64,000 bases of DNA from Terriglobia bacterium. GTDB lineage: Bacteria > Acidobacteriota > Terriglobia > Acidiferrales > UBA7541. Positions 1 to 8,219 of the stretch are shown piece by piece. The notes beneath the pieces are model-generated. The model was not told where the DNA came from, ran no database searches, and saw nothing but the letters and a program-made list of their open reading frames with translations. The DNA is taken from positions 1-64,000 of the forward strand of contig JAIQFB010000010.1 of assembly GCA_020073485.1 (NCBI GenBank). Direction: 5' to 3'. Positions within the stretch are counted from its first letter, which is position 1; each line of letters starts with the position of its first letter. The translations under genes were made by a program, and so were the position numbers.

Positions 1-245
1 GCGTTAGTTGAGGACACAGTCGAACCCGTTGCCAAATCAGGAAGCTTAGTGGGATAGTTGCCGTAAGTGGTGGAGAACGCCACCGAAGCCGTATTGATCG
101 TGCGCAGCGAACCGACCGCCGACGCTTCGTTGGCCGCCATCTTCGAACGCAGCAGGTTCGGGATAGCGATCGCAGCGATGATCAGGATGATCGCAACCAC
201 GATCAGCAATTCGATAAGTGAGAAACCCTTCTGTTTATTCCGCAT
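1..245 (-). CDS. pilA: Type IV major pilin, PilA-like (3' end beyond window)
   Basis: This gene encodes a structural subunit of a type IV pilus or pseudopilus. About 81 N-terminal residues are visible. They open with a short basic leader ending in KG, followed by FSLIELLIVVAIILIIAAIA, the class III prepilin signature with the cleavage site between G and F and Glu at +5 of the mature protein. The hydrophobic helix continues into IPNLLRSKMAANEASAVGS, typical of deltaproteobacterial and acidobacterial pilins. The ATG at 243-245 is preceded on the minus strand by GAGGAG about 11 nt upstream. It lies beyond pilR on the same strand, so the order pilB-pilT-pilC-pilS-pilR-(insert)-pilA is kept. A sigma-54 type promoter lies upstream at 317-333. 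A pseudopilin rather than the major pilin cannot be excluded from the N-terminus alone. Confidence 0.93.
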   Translation of the reverse strand, partial: MRNKQKGFSLIELLIVVAIILIIAAIAIPNLLRSKMAANEASAVGSLRTINTASVAFSTTYGNYPTKLPDLATGSTVSSTN

Positions 246-862
246 TTTATTGTTTGCTCCTCTTTTTTAGTAGCCAGAAATCGTTTTTGTCCCGTACCGG
301 GGAACGCCCTCATAGGAGCAACTGCCATGCCAAGGAGGGTGGAGGTAGGTAACGATACGGACACAATCAACGTAATCCACTGACCGCATTATACTTACTA
401 ACTTTCGTGAGCCTTAGGTCCAGACCCGCTAGGCTCTCAGCAGGGCCTAAGAACGACTCAGTGTGACAAACTTTGTCGTTGGGGAGAGCCAGAACTTGGC
501 GTCCCGATGCGGGGCCCGCAAGGCCGTATCTCCTTGAATTCAATACTTTCCCAGTGCCTTTTCGACGGAAGGCGAGTGCGGGAAGACTGCGTCGCCTTTG
601 TGGGGCACGGCTCGATCCGCGCCATTCAGCGCGCAAATTCAATGCGGCTTTGCCTCTGGCGCCTTGAAAATGGACCTCTCACACGCCTTCAAGTGCTCGC
701 GCGGACTGGACGTGGTCCCGCGCACTCACCGCAGCACTGGCTAACTAAAAGGACATGCGCAGCTCGCACAAGTCTCGGTTCCAATTGCACCCGCGACGGG
801 CAGCCCATAAACTTAATCTTCTTGCGAATGTCTCAAGCGTTCAGGAGCGTTTTCCGATTCTA
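246..862. other. Intergenic region between pilA and the glycosyltransferase gene
   Basis: About 617 bases between divergently transcribed genes. The left part holds the pilA ribosome binding site and sigma-54 promoter. Open frames run through about 370-860 on both strands, but none has a recognisable domain, a good ribosome binding site or a plausible product, so I treat the rest as non-coding or decayed sequence. Confidence 0.5.
317..333 (-). promoter_or_regulatory. Sigma-54 (-24/-12) promoter for pilA
   Basis: The minus strand reads TTGGCATGGCAGTTGCT. This matches the RpoN consensus TGGCAC-N5-TTGCW, with the invariant GG and GC dinucleotides at the correct 12-base register; the single notable deviation is T for C in GGCAC. 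It lies about 70 nt upstream of the pilA ATG, giving an inferred leader of roughly 60 nt. PilR in the same locus is a sigma-54 activator, which supports function. No expression data are available here. Confidence 0.75.
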
Positions 863-2182
863 ATGGGCCAATTGTCAAAACGACTCTTTTGGTCGCCCGC
901 CTTCATCGTGGTGTTTGCCTTTGCGGCGCGCATGCTGCTGCTCTATCACGCCTGGAAGGTCGCGCCCCTTGCGGTGAGGGATTTTCTGCCCTACGGCTAT
1001 GAGTTGGGACGCGTGGCGCGGGCTATCGCCGCAGGCCAGGGATTTTCTTCTCCCCTGCGCATGGTCGATTCGGGGCCTACCGTCTGGTTCACTCCAATTT
1101 ATCCCTACATAGTCGCCGCGATTTTCAAGATCTGGGGAACCTATACGGATTTATCGCGCATGATTATTCAAACGCTGAACTACGCGTTTGCCGCCCTGAC
1201 CATCATCCCCATCTACAGCATCGCCCGCAGATCGTTTGGCGAAACAGTAGCCGTGTGGTCCTCCTGGTTTTGGGTTTTTCTGCCGACTTCCCTATTCTTT
1301 CCGCTCACCTGGATCTGGGACACCTCTCTGACGGCACTCTTTCTTGCCCTGATTTTCTGGGCCACGCTGTCCATGCACGAGGCCCAGACGACGTGGTCCT
1401 GGGCGGGCTACGGAGCCCTTTGGGCCATCGGTGTATTGATCAATCCCTCGGTGCTTTCCCTGTTTCCCTTCCTGGTGGGGTGGGTCGTATGGAATTCACG
1501 CCTTGACGGCGCGCCGTGGATCAAGTTTTCTTCGGCCACGATTTTGGTTTTTGCCATCGCGCTGGTTCCCTGGACAGTCCGCAACTACCGCGTGTTCGGC
1601 AAATTCATCGTCCTGCGCTCGAATTTCGGCCTGGAACTGTGGCTGGGAAACAACTCCGACGTGCCCGATTCGTGGACTCCCTGGCTGCACCCCAATGACA
1701 ATTTGCAGGAAGCCTTGAAGTACAAGCGCATGGGCGAAATCGCCTACATGGCCGAAAAACAGCGGGAGGCTTTCGCGTTCATCCGCACGCATCCCCTGGA
1801 TACGGTGCAGTTCTCGTTTCACAGATTTATCAATAACTGGCTGGCCGTGAGCGACAGTCCGATTGATTCCTGGTCCTACAGCCCGTATTACCTGAAGCTA
1901 TTCATGGTCCTGAATGTGCTGCTGTCGCTGTTCACGTTTGTCGGCGCATTGTTTGCCTATCGCGCGGGGCGCGTGGATGCCTTTCCCTACGCCATGGTCC
2001 TGCTGATTTTCCCGCTTGTCTTTTACCTGACCCACGCTTCCCTGCGGTACCGCTTCCCCATGGATCCAATCATGATGGTCCTCGCAGCCTACGGCGTCGG
2101 GCAGACGATTGCCTTGCTGCGCGGACGATTGGCGCATCGGTCTCACACCGTCACACCTATTGGGCCACTGCCAACTGCTTAG
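863..2182 (+). CDS. GT-C fold membrane glycosyltransferase (GT39/PMT-like)
   Basis: A polytopic membrane protein of 439 residues, likely transferring a sugar from a lipid-linked donor to an acceptor on the outer face of the inner membrane. The visible pattern is that of the dolichyl-phosphate-mannose/ArnT superfamily: a first membrane helix, an extracytoplasmic loop with YGYELGRVARAIAAGQGFSS, about ten further hydrophobic segments, and a late loop with ASLRYRFPMDP followed by a last helix. A longer frame opens at 755, but its 36 extra residues are basic and non-hydrophobic; the ATG at 863 starts just before the first helix, with an AGGAG 15 nt upstream. It is divergent from pilA, which suggests pilin or surface glycan modification. 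The substrate is unknown. Confidence 0.75.
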   Translation: MGQLSKRLFWSPAFIVVFAFAARMLLLYHAWKVAPLAVRDFLPYGYELGRVARAIAAGQGFSSPLRMVDSGPTVWFTPIYPYIVAAIFKIWGTYTDLSRMIIQTLNYAFAALTIIPIYSIARRSFGETVAVWSSWFWVFLPTSLFFPLTWIWDTSLTALFLALIFWATLSMHEAQTTWSWAGYGALWAIGVLINPSVLSLFPFLVGWVVWNSRLDGAPWIKFSSATILVFAIALVPWTVRNYRVFGKFIVLRSNFGLELWLGNNSDVPDSWTPWLHPNDNLQEALKYKRMGEIAYMAEKQREAFAFIRTHPLDTVQFSFHRFINNWLAVSDSPIDSWSYSPYYLKLFMVLNVLLSLFTFVGALFAYRAGRVDAFPYAMVLLIFPLVFYLTHASLRYRFPMDPIMMVLAAYGVGQTIALLRGRLAHRSHTVTPIGPLPTA

Positions 2183-2502
2183 CCTGTACATCCGAGGGGC
2201 ACATTAGAGGCGGTCTTGATGTGAATGTGATGAATTGAAGATGGATGCGTCCATAGTGACGAATGAGTCTGTTGGGCATGGTGCGGAAGAAAAGTCAAAA
2301 CCCCGACCCTTTAAAACCAAAGGAGTCGGCCACCCGGAAAAGCTGTACCGGTCACTCAGCGCTAACGAATTGGCGTGGCATCATCTAATCGTGAAAATTC
2401 GTTGACAGGAAAATACGGGGAACGTGGATCAACCGTCGGGCAGTTCAGTTTCTTCTTAAATCGCTCGCATCTTAGTGGAAGCTTCATCAAGAACTGCGAG
2501 TG
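2183..2502. other. Intergenic region holding the left arm of an inverted repeat
   Basis: About 320 bases between convergent genes. The only recognisable structure is the 27-nt arm at 2328-2354, which is repeated in inverted orientation at 3415-3441 on the far side of the protease gene. I see no gene here. Confidence 0.5.
2328..2354 (+). repeat. Left arm of inverted repeat flanking the protease gene
   Basis: The arm reads GGCCACCCGGAAA, six variable bases, then ACCGGTCA. The same 13-mer and 8-mer, with the same six-base spacing, occur in inverted orientation at 3415-3441. In total 22 of 27 positions match. The two arms bracket only the serine protease gene and its promoter region. Confidence 0.8.
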
Positions 2503-3315
2503 TTATTTGATTGAATCGTAGATTTCCATAAGTGCTGAGGCTTTCCAAACTCTGCCGACTTCGCTGGCGGAATCTATATCACCTGCATAGACACCTAAGA
2601 ATTTATCAGCTGAACCAATTACGAGGTTACCGTTTTCGTCTCTGTATGAACCGATCCTCCGGGCATAGACGGGAGAACCGGACATGCCGGGACGACTCGT
2701 AGTATCAACGAGGAATTGGGCTGAGCTCTGGTAATTGACGTCCGGATCACTGGCAACGCTTCCTGCTTTCCAAATGGGAAGTCCGGCGGAACTTACATTG
2801 CCGAAAGGAAACCCTACGATACTTACCTCGCTCGCAGGAATTAGTTCGATGGATTTGTTGCGTAATTCAAGATCAAGCGGATAGAACTGCACGTCATCAG
2901 TACTTTCGAGAGGAAGCATGACGAGATCAACTCGTCGCCCAAGGGCGTGTTCGATCCAACGCGGCAAGTGGGTAGTAGGATCGTATAGATCTTCAGTAAC
3001 CCAATGCCATTCGCCAAGCTTCTTATTTGTATTTTGTAATATTCTGATTTGATCCGGAGCTCGTCCTTTAGCATCGAGGACAAGATTATTATCGGGGCGA
3101 CGGCCTGCAATGACGTGCCAGTTGGTCACTAGATAATATTTCGAGCCTTTTTGAACAACAAAACCCGTTGCTGTACCAAGATCTAATTTGTTCGACCAGA
3201 GCACGAGCAACAAAGAAGTGACGCTGAACTGGTCAATTCTGGTCTTGTTCTGAGGAAATGCCTGCGTGGCGAGAACGAATAAGATAAGAGCCGCAGAGGT
3301 TATCTTGAAAAGCAT
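2503..3315 (-). CDS. Exported trypsin-like serine protease
   Basis: A 270-residue protein with an N-terminal signal sequence of about 21 residues ending near QAFPQ, so the enzyme is probably periplasmic or secreted. The chymotrypsin-fold triad can be read directly: His67 in NWHVIAG, Asp130 in RRVDLVMLPLE and Ser212 in RPGMSGSPVY. There is no PDZ domain, so it is shorter than DegP/HtrA and resembles stand-alone trypsin-like peptidases. The ATG is preceded by AAGAAGGTG at good spacing. Codon use looks more A/T-rich than the neighbouring pil genes, and the gene sits between inverted-repeat arms at 2328 and 3415, both suggesting acquisition into the pil locus. Its substrate is unknown. Confidence 0.85.
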   Translation of the reverse strand: MLFKITSAALILFVLATQAFPQNKTRIDQFSVTSLLLVLWSNKLDLGTATGFVVQKGSKYYLVTNWHVIAGRRPDNNLVLDAKGRAPDQIRILQNTNKKLGEWHWVTEDLYDPTTHLPRWIEHALGRRVDLVMLPLESTDDVQFYPLDLELRNKSIELIPASEVSIVGFPFGNVSSAGLPIWKAGSVASDPDVNYQSSAQFLVDTTSRPGMSGSPVYARRIGSYRDENGNLVIGSADKFLGVYAGDIDSASEVGRVWKASALMEIYDSIK

Positions 3316-3414
3316 AGTTACACCTTCTTATACAGAAATCCTACACTATGGCTCACGAAGGCGCTAGCCTCGGATTGAAGGGCGAGGAGGGGAAATGGCG
3401 AGGGACGCACCCTT

Positions 3415-3441
3415 TGACCGGTCTTGACTTTCCGGGTGGCC
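3415..3441 (-). repeat. Right arm of inverted repeat flanking the protease gene
   Basis: Reads TGACCGGT, six variable bases, then TTTCCGGGTGGCC: the inverted copy of the arm at 2328-2354. It runs directly into the hairpin at 3440-3468. Confidence 0.8.
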
Positions 3442-3468
3442 CACCCTTCGCGACTCTCGAAGGGTGGG
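3440..3468. repeat. Perfect 11-bp extragenic hairpin
   Basis: CCCACCCTTCG and CGAAGGGTGGG pair perfectly across a 7-nt loop. The element lies between the protease gene and the 3' end of pilR. It has the form of a repeated extragenic palindrome rather than a classical terminator, as no T-run follows on either strand. Confidence 0.75.
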
Positions 3469-3527
3469 TTGGTTTAGACACACGACCAAATCCGAATTTT
3501 CACTAGGCCAGACCAAACACAACACCT

Positions 3528-4919
3528 CTAGCGGATATTATATTTCTTGGAGTAATGCCGGAACGACCGGTAGCTCATCTTCAGCAATTCCGCGGCACGC
3601 GTGCCAACCCCGTCGCAGGTTTTCAGCGCCGTGAGAATATAAGCCTTCTCCAAATCCTGGATGTGCTTTTCGAGATCGATGCCGGATTCCGGAATGTGAG
3701 CGGAACCATTTTCGAGGCCGGCGCTTTCCAGCGATTCCCGGTGTCCCGAGTTTCGGATTTTTTCCGGGAGCACGGCGGGAGAGATCATCGGCCCGGTTTC
3801 GAGCGCGACCGAGCGCTCCATCGTGTTTTCCAGTTCGCGGACGTTTCCGGGCCACTCGTAGGCTTCGAGCAGGCTCATGGCCTCGGGGCTTATGCCCTCG
3901 ACCGGCTTTTCCATGGTCTTGCGGAAGCGCTCCAGGAACGAGCGCGCCAGCAGCGCAATATCTTCCCTGCGCTCTCGCAAGGCGGGCAAATGAATGGGGA
4001 TCACGCTCAAGCGGTAAAATAAATCTTCGCGGAACTCTCCGGCGGCGATGGCTTTCTCCAGATCCTTATTCGTCGCGGTGATCACGCGGACATCGATATC
4101 GGTCTCTTCATTCGATCCAACGGGGCGCACCTTGCCTTCCTGCAACACGCGGAAAAGCTTCACCTGCATGGTCTGGCTCATGTTTCCGATTTCGTCCAGA
4201 AACAGCGTGCCTCCGTTGGCGGCCTTAAAGAGGCCTTCGCGGTTTTCATTCGCGCCCGTAAACGCGCCCTTGACGTAGCCGAACAGTTCGGATTCCAGCA
4301 GCGTTTCGGGAAACGCACCGCAATTGATGGTGATAAACGGCTTCAGGCTGCGCGAGCTATTTTCATGAATTGCACGCGCCACCAGTTCCTTTCCGGTGCC
4401 GGTCTCGCCGGTGATCAGCACGCGGCTGGTCTGCGGCGCGATGGTCATGATCATGTCGAAGACGGCGCGCATGCCGGCGCTGTGGCCGATGATGTTGTCG
4501 AGGCCGGTGAGGCGGCGCAACTCGCGGCGCAGGTAGCCGGCTTCGTCCTTCAGTTTCAGGGTTTCGTCCACCTGGCGGACGGCGCGGCGCAACTGGTCGA
4601 CCAGTTCATGGTCCTTGATGACGTAGCGGTCCGCGCCCGAATTGATCGCGGCGATGGCGGTTTCGAGCGTCGGCAATCCGGTAATCAGCAGGAAATAACT
4701 GAAAGGCGAAATTTCCTTGCAGAATTGCAGCAGCTCGACGCCGGTGGTGTCCGGCATGCGGATATCGGAAATCACGATGTCGAAAATGCTGGATTCAAAT
4801 TTCCGCCGGGCCGTTTCCCCGTTCATGGCCACTTCGACGCGATGGCCTTCCTTGCGAAAAGTAATCTCCAGCAGTTCGCAGATGGAGCGTTCATCGTCGA
4901 CAATCAGAATGTGAGCCAT
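3528..4919 (-). CDS. pilR: Sigma-54 dependent response regulator PilR
   Basis: An NtrC-family activator of 463 residues. The receiver domain (about 1-120) carries the acidic pair DD at 8-9 and the phosphoacceptor Asp52 in ISDIRMPD. The AAA+ domain has Walker A GETGTGKE at 171-178 and the sigma-54 contact loop GAFTGA at 218-223. A Fis-type helix-turn-helix closes the C-terminus (TRAAELLKMSYRSFRHY). It follows pilS on the same strand, separated by a 207-nt gap that contains a palindromic repeat. PilR proteins activate pilA from sigma-54 promoters, and such a promoter is present at 317-333. Other NtrC-type roles are possible, but position favours PilR. Confidence 0.88.
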   Translation of the reverse strand: MAHILIVDDERSICELLEITFRKEGHRVEVAMNGETARRKFESSIFDIVISDIRMPDTTGVELLQFCKEISPFSYFLLITGLPTLETAIAAINSGADRYVIKDHELVDQLRRAVRQVDETLKLKDEAGYLRRELRRLTGLDNIIGHSAGMRAVFDMIMTIAPQTSRVLITGETGTGKELVARAIHENSSRSLKPFITINCGAFPETLLESELFGYVKGAFTGANENREGLFKAANGGTLFLDEIGNMSQTMQVKLFRVLQEGKVRPVGSNEETDIDVRVITATNKDLEKAIAAGEFREDLFYRLSVIPIHLPALRERREDIALLARSFLERFRKTMEKPVEGISPEAMSLLEAYEWPGNVRELENTMERSVALETGPMISPAVLPEKIRNSGHRESLESAGLENGSAHIPESGIDLEKHIQDLEKAYILTALKTCDGVGTRAAELLKMSYRSFRHYSKKYNIR

Positions 4920-4997
4920 AAAAGACTGTTTCCTTCCGACAGCCGGTACTGCTTACTGTGGCACACGATTACCAGGTTGCTGAAAAACTTCGTTTCC

Positions 4998-5087
4998 CGT
5001 CATTCCGAGCGAAGCGAGGAATCCCTCTTCGATCGACGCGCAGGAAAAGAGCGATTCCTCGGCGAAAAACGCGCCTCGGAATGACGG
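4998..5087. repeat. Imperfect palindromic element of the CGTCATTCCGA family
   Basis: The element begins CGTCATTCCGAG and ends CTCGGAATGACGG, with inner arms GAGGAATC and GATTCCTC. It sits between pilS and pilR. The same family recurs as a perfect 29-nt inverted repeat at 45893-45978. Confidence 0.8.
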
Positions 5088-5126
5088 CCCTTTTAGTTTT
5101 TCATTACCTCGTAAGCCCCTGCCACC

Positions 5127-6740
5127 TCAAGCCACACGCGGCAATTCCACGGTAAACTCCGCGCCCTGGTCCTTCTCGGAGACCACGGCAATGCGGCCGC
5201 TGTGCGCCTGCACGATCTGGTACACGATGGCCAGGCCGAGACCGGTGCCTCCCGCAAAGTTGGACTGCAGCGGTTCAAAAATCTTGGCGGACTGCTTGGG
5301 ATCGATTCCCGCGCCGGTATCGCGAAACCGGATGCGCACCCAGAACGGAACCACTTCGAGCGAGACGGATAAGACTCCGCCGTTGGGCATGGCGCGCAAC
5401 GCGTTGTCCGACAAATTCCAGAACACCTGCTTGATGCGGTTGCGGTCCACGCGCGCGCGCACTTCCGAACCGGTGAACGTGCGCTCGATGCGATACCGCT
5501 CGTCGACCTGCGGGTTGCGCTCGAGCAGCGTCAGCGTCTCGTCCAGCAGCCTGCTGACGTCCTCCTCGGAAAAATCGTACGTTTTTTCGCGCGAGTAATT
5601 AAGGAACTCGGTAATGATCTTGTTCAGCCGCTCGGATTCCCGGCTCACGATTCCGACCAGATGCTGTTCGTCCTCCTGCAGCGGCACCAGGCGGCCCAGC
5701 TCCTTGACGGCGCCGGCCATGGCGGTGAGCGGCTGGCGGATTTCGTGCGCGATGGCCGCTGAGAGCCGGCCCAGCGCGGCCATGCGTTCCTTGGTGGCCA
5801 CTTCCTGCTCCAGCAGCTTCAAGCTCGTGAGGTCCTGAAAGTTGAAAACGTATCCGGTAGTGCGGCGCTCGCCGGTGCGCAGCGGAGACGCGGAGATTCC
5901 GATAAAACGCTGCTGGCCTTCGGGCGTGAGGAATTCGATTTCCTGGCGCTGCGGGAGTTTGCCGTCCGCGGTGGCTTCGCCGGGGAGCCAGAAAACGGGC
6001 CACAATTCCTGCAACAGCGCCCCGCGGACGTCGCGAAACTTGTATCCGGTAATCTCTTCCCCGGTGCGGTTCAGGAGCAGAATGTGGCCTTCCAGATCGG
6101 TGGTCAGCAATCCGCCGCGCATGGAGTGAATGATGTCTTCGTTGAAGGCCTGCAGGTCCTGCAATTCCCCGCGCTTCACTTCCAGTTCGGCGCCCTGGCG
6201 CCGCAGGCTTTGCGCCAGCAGGCTGGACAGGTACGCCACGGCCAGGAAATAAAACAGATTGCTGAAGATCCAGGTCTGCAATTGCCGGCCGCTGGGAACC
6301 TCGACCTGCATGCGCGGCAAAATGTTGTAGTAAATCAGTTCGGTCAACCCGCCGAGCAGCACGAAGCTAAACCCCGCGACGATGAACGTGGCCTCGCGCG
6401 AAAACAAAATGCTCGCCACGATGATCGCCAGTGGGTACAGCCAGATGAAGTAGCTGTCCTGCGTCCCGGTCAAATAAATCAGGCAGGTCACCAGCAAAAG
6501 ATCGAACACCATCTGCATCGGGCCGTGCCAGGACGCCACCGGCATCCAGCGCATCAGGATTGTGTAGATGATGGCCAGCGTGTACCAGAGGATGATCAGG
6601 GGAATAAACAGGCGGGTGGAAACCGCAAGCTGACTAGTCTTTCCGAGGACGAGGACCAGCGCGAGCAGCAGCGTGATCAGGAAAAAGCGGACGCGCGAAA
6701 GCCATCCGAGCCAAGCAGCGACATTTTGTGTCAAGTCCAT
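5127..6740 (-). CDS. pilS: Sensor histidine kinase PilS
   Basis: A membrane sensor kinase of 537 residues that would phosphorylate PilR. The N-terminal 175 residues hold about six hydrophobic segments, as in PilS. A short coiled region leads into a PAS domain (about 195-310), a HisKA domain with His332 in [12 protein letters not shown], and a HATPase domain with the N box [11 protein letters not shown] (N446) and glycine motifs DTGAGID and GGTGLGLAI. Gln follows HEIR where most family members have Asn. The frame is open upstream to a TTG at 6842, but those 34 residues are polar and overlap a hairpin, so I use the ATG at 6738-6740. Confidence 0.87.
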   Translation of the reverse strand: MDLTQNVAAWLGWLSRVRFFLITLLLALVLVLGKTSQLAVSTRLFIPLIILWYTLAIIYTILMRWMPVASWHGPMQMVFDLLLVTCLIYLTGTQDSYFIWLYPLAIIVASILFSREATFIVAGFSFVLLGGLTELIYYNILPRMQVEVPSGRQLQTWIFSNLFYFLAVAYLSSLLAQSLRRQGAELEVKRGELQDLQAFNEDIIHSMRGGLLTTDLEGHILLLNRTGEEITGYKFRDVRGALLQELWPVFWLPGEATADGKLPQRQEIEFLTPEGQQRFIGISASPLRTGERRTTGYVFNFQDLTSLKLLEQEVATKERMAALGRLSAAIAHEIRQPLTAMAGAVKELGRLVPLQEDEQHLVGIVSRESERLNKIITEFLNYSREKTYDFSEEDVSRLLDETLTLLERNPQVDERYRIERTFTGSEVRARVDRNRIKQVFWNLSDNALRAMPNGGVLSVSLEVVPFWVRIRFRDTGAGIDPKQSAKIFEPLQSNFAGGTGLGLAIVYQIVQAHSGRIAVVSEKDQGAEFTVELPRVA

Positions 6741-6814
6741 TCGAGGCGAACGAGTCGGCCGGAGGCCGTTCCGAATTTGAAAATGCTGCTCAGGCTTAAT
6801 CCAGAATGAATTTT

Positions 6815-6839
6815 GGGGCGGCTCTTCGCGAACCGCCCC
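6815..6839 (-). terminator. Hairpin between pilC and pilS
   Basis: On the minus strand GGGGCGGTTC pairs with GAGCCGCCCC (one G-T wobble) across a 5-nt loop. The 10-bp stem starts 25 nt after the pilC stop. Only AAAA follows, with no T-run, so it may be a weak terminator or attenuator, or an mRNA-stabilising structure that uncouples pilBTC from pilSR. Confidence 0.5.
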
Positions 6840-6863
6840 CAAACGCGAGATTCTTGCCGATTC

Positions 6864-8078
6864 CTAGTGCGAGTTGCTCAACTGGCCGATCAAGGTGAAC
6901 AGCGGCAAATACATCGAAATGACGATGCCGCCGACCACGACGCCCAGAAACACGATCATCATGGGTTCGAGGGCGGACAGCAGGTCCTTCACCGCGGCGT
7001 CCACTTCGTCTTCGTAGAAGTCGGCGATCTTCTGCAGCATGGCGTCCATCGCGCCGGTTTGTTCTCCGACGCCGATCATCTGCGTGACCATGCCCGGAAA
7101 AACGTCGGTATCCTTCAGCGGATCGGAAAGATTTCGTCCCTGTTCCAGCCCTTTGCGGACCTCGAGCAGCGCTTTTTCGATCACCGCGTTGCCCGCGGTG
7201 CGCGCCGTGATGTCGAGTCCTTCCAGGATGGGCACGCCGCTGGAGATTAGCGTTCCCAGGGTCCGCGTAAACCGCGCCACCGCGATTTTTCGGAGCAAGA
7301 TGCCCATGAGCGGGAGCTTCAACAGAGTGCGGTCAATAACCATTCTTCCCGTGGGAGTCCCGTACCAGACTTTCAGTCCGATCACCGCCCCGATAAACGC
7401 CACCAGGATCATCAATCCGAATATGCTGCCCACAAAATTGCTCATGCCAATGACGATTCTAGTCGGCAGCGGCAGGTCCACGCCCAGGCCCAGGAACAAT
7501 GTCGCGAAAATCGGCACCACTTTCCACAGCAGTAGGACGATGACGCCGGCGGCGACCAGCAACACGGCCACCGGATACACCAGCGCGGATTTCACGGCGC
7601 GCTTCAACTTCACATTCTTTTCAATGTAGGACGAAAGGCGCTGCAGAATGGTATCGAGGATACCGCCGGTCTCCCCGGCCTCGACCAGGTTGACGTACAG
7701 CGAGTCAAACACCTTGTCGTACTGCCGCATGGAGGCCGAAAGAGTCGATCCGCCTTCGACAGAGGCGCGGGTTCCGGTGAGCACCTTCTGGAACATCTTG
7801 TTTTCCTGCTGGCCGGCCAGAATTTCCAGGCACTGCACCAAGGGCAATCCGGCGTCGATCATCACCGAGAACTGGCGGGTAAAGACGGCGAGTTCCTTGG
7901 AGTCCACTCCGCCGCCGAACGTGGGCAAGTTGAATTCCTTGCCCTTCTCGGACATTTTGGTCACGTTGATTTGCTGGCGCTTGAGCGCATTGACCAGTTC
8001 CGTCTTGCTCTGGGCCACTTGCTCGCCGGTGACAGTGGTCCCGGCTCGATTCGTTCCGCGATAAGTGAACACCGGCAT
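6864..8078 (-). CDS. pilC: Type IV pilus inner-membrane platform protein PilC
   Basis: The 404-residue polytopic platform protein of the type IV pilus assembly machine, working with PilB and PilT. It has the standard layout: an N-terminal segment beginning MPVFTYRGTNRAG, a first T2SF domain (about 70-190) followed by a hydrophobic helix, a second T2SF domain (about 270-390) and a C-terminal helix. GEQTGAMDAML and the earlier GETGGILDTIL are the paired family motifs. The ATG is preceded by a strong GAGGAGGG on the minus strand. It follows pilT after a 141-nt gap. Confidence 0.95.
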   Translation of the reverse strand: MPVFTYRGTNRAGTTVTGEQVAQSKTELVNALKRQQINVTKMSEKGKEFNLPTFGGGVDSKELAVFTRQFSVMIDAGLPLVQCLEILAGQQENKMFQKVLTGTRASVEGGSTLSASMRQYDKVFDSLYVNLVEAGETGGILDTILQRLSSYIEKNVKLKRAVKSALVYPVAVLLVAAGVIVLLLWKVVPIFATLFLGLGVDLPLPTRIVIGMSNFVGSIFGLMILVAFIGAVIGLKVWYGTPTGRMVIDRTLLKLPLMGILLRKIAVARFTRTLGTLISSGVPILEGLDITARTAGNAVIEKALLEVRKGLEQGRNLSDPLKDTDVFPGMVTQMIGVGEQTGAMDAMLQKIADFYEDEVDAAVKDLLSALEPMMIVFLGVVVGGIVISMYLPLFTLIGQLSNSH

Positions 8079-8219
8079 CGTTCTATCCCTCCTCAGATGT
8101 CCCCATGCCCGATCCCAATTGCGAAAATCCGCGGGATGGCAGTCTTAAATTGTCGCGGGTACCTAGTCGTGCCCGCGTGTTTGCGTGCCGCAAGCTACAA
8201 ATACAAACCACACCCAGTA

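Noticed and set aside
367-863. Overlapping open frames on both strands upstream of the glycosyltransferase
   Set aside because: No domain, no signal peptide, no ribosome binding site, and the two strands compete for the same bases.
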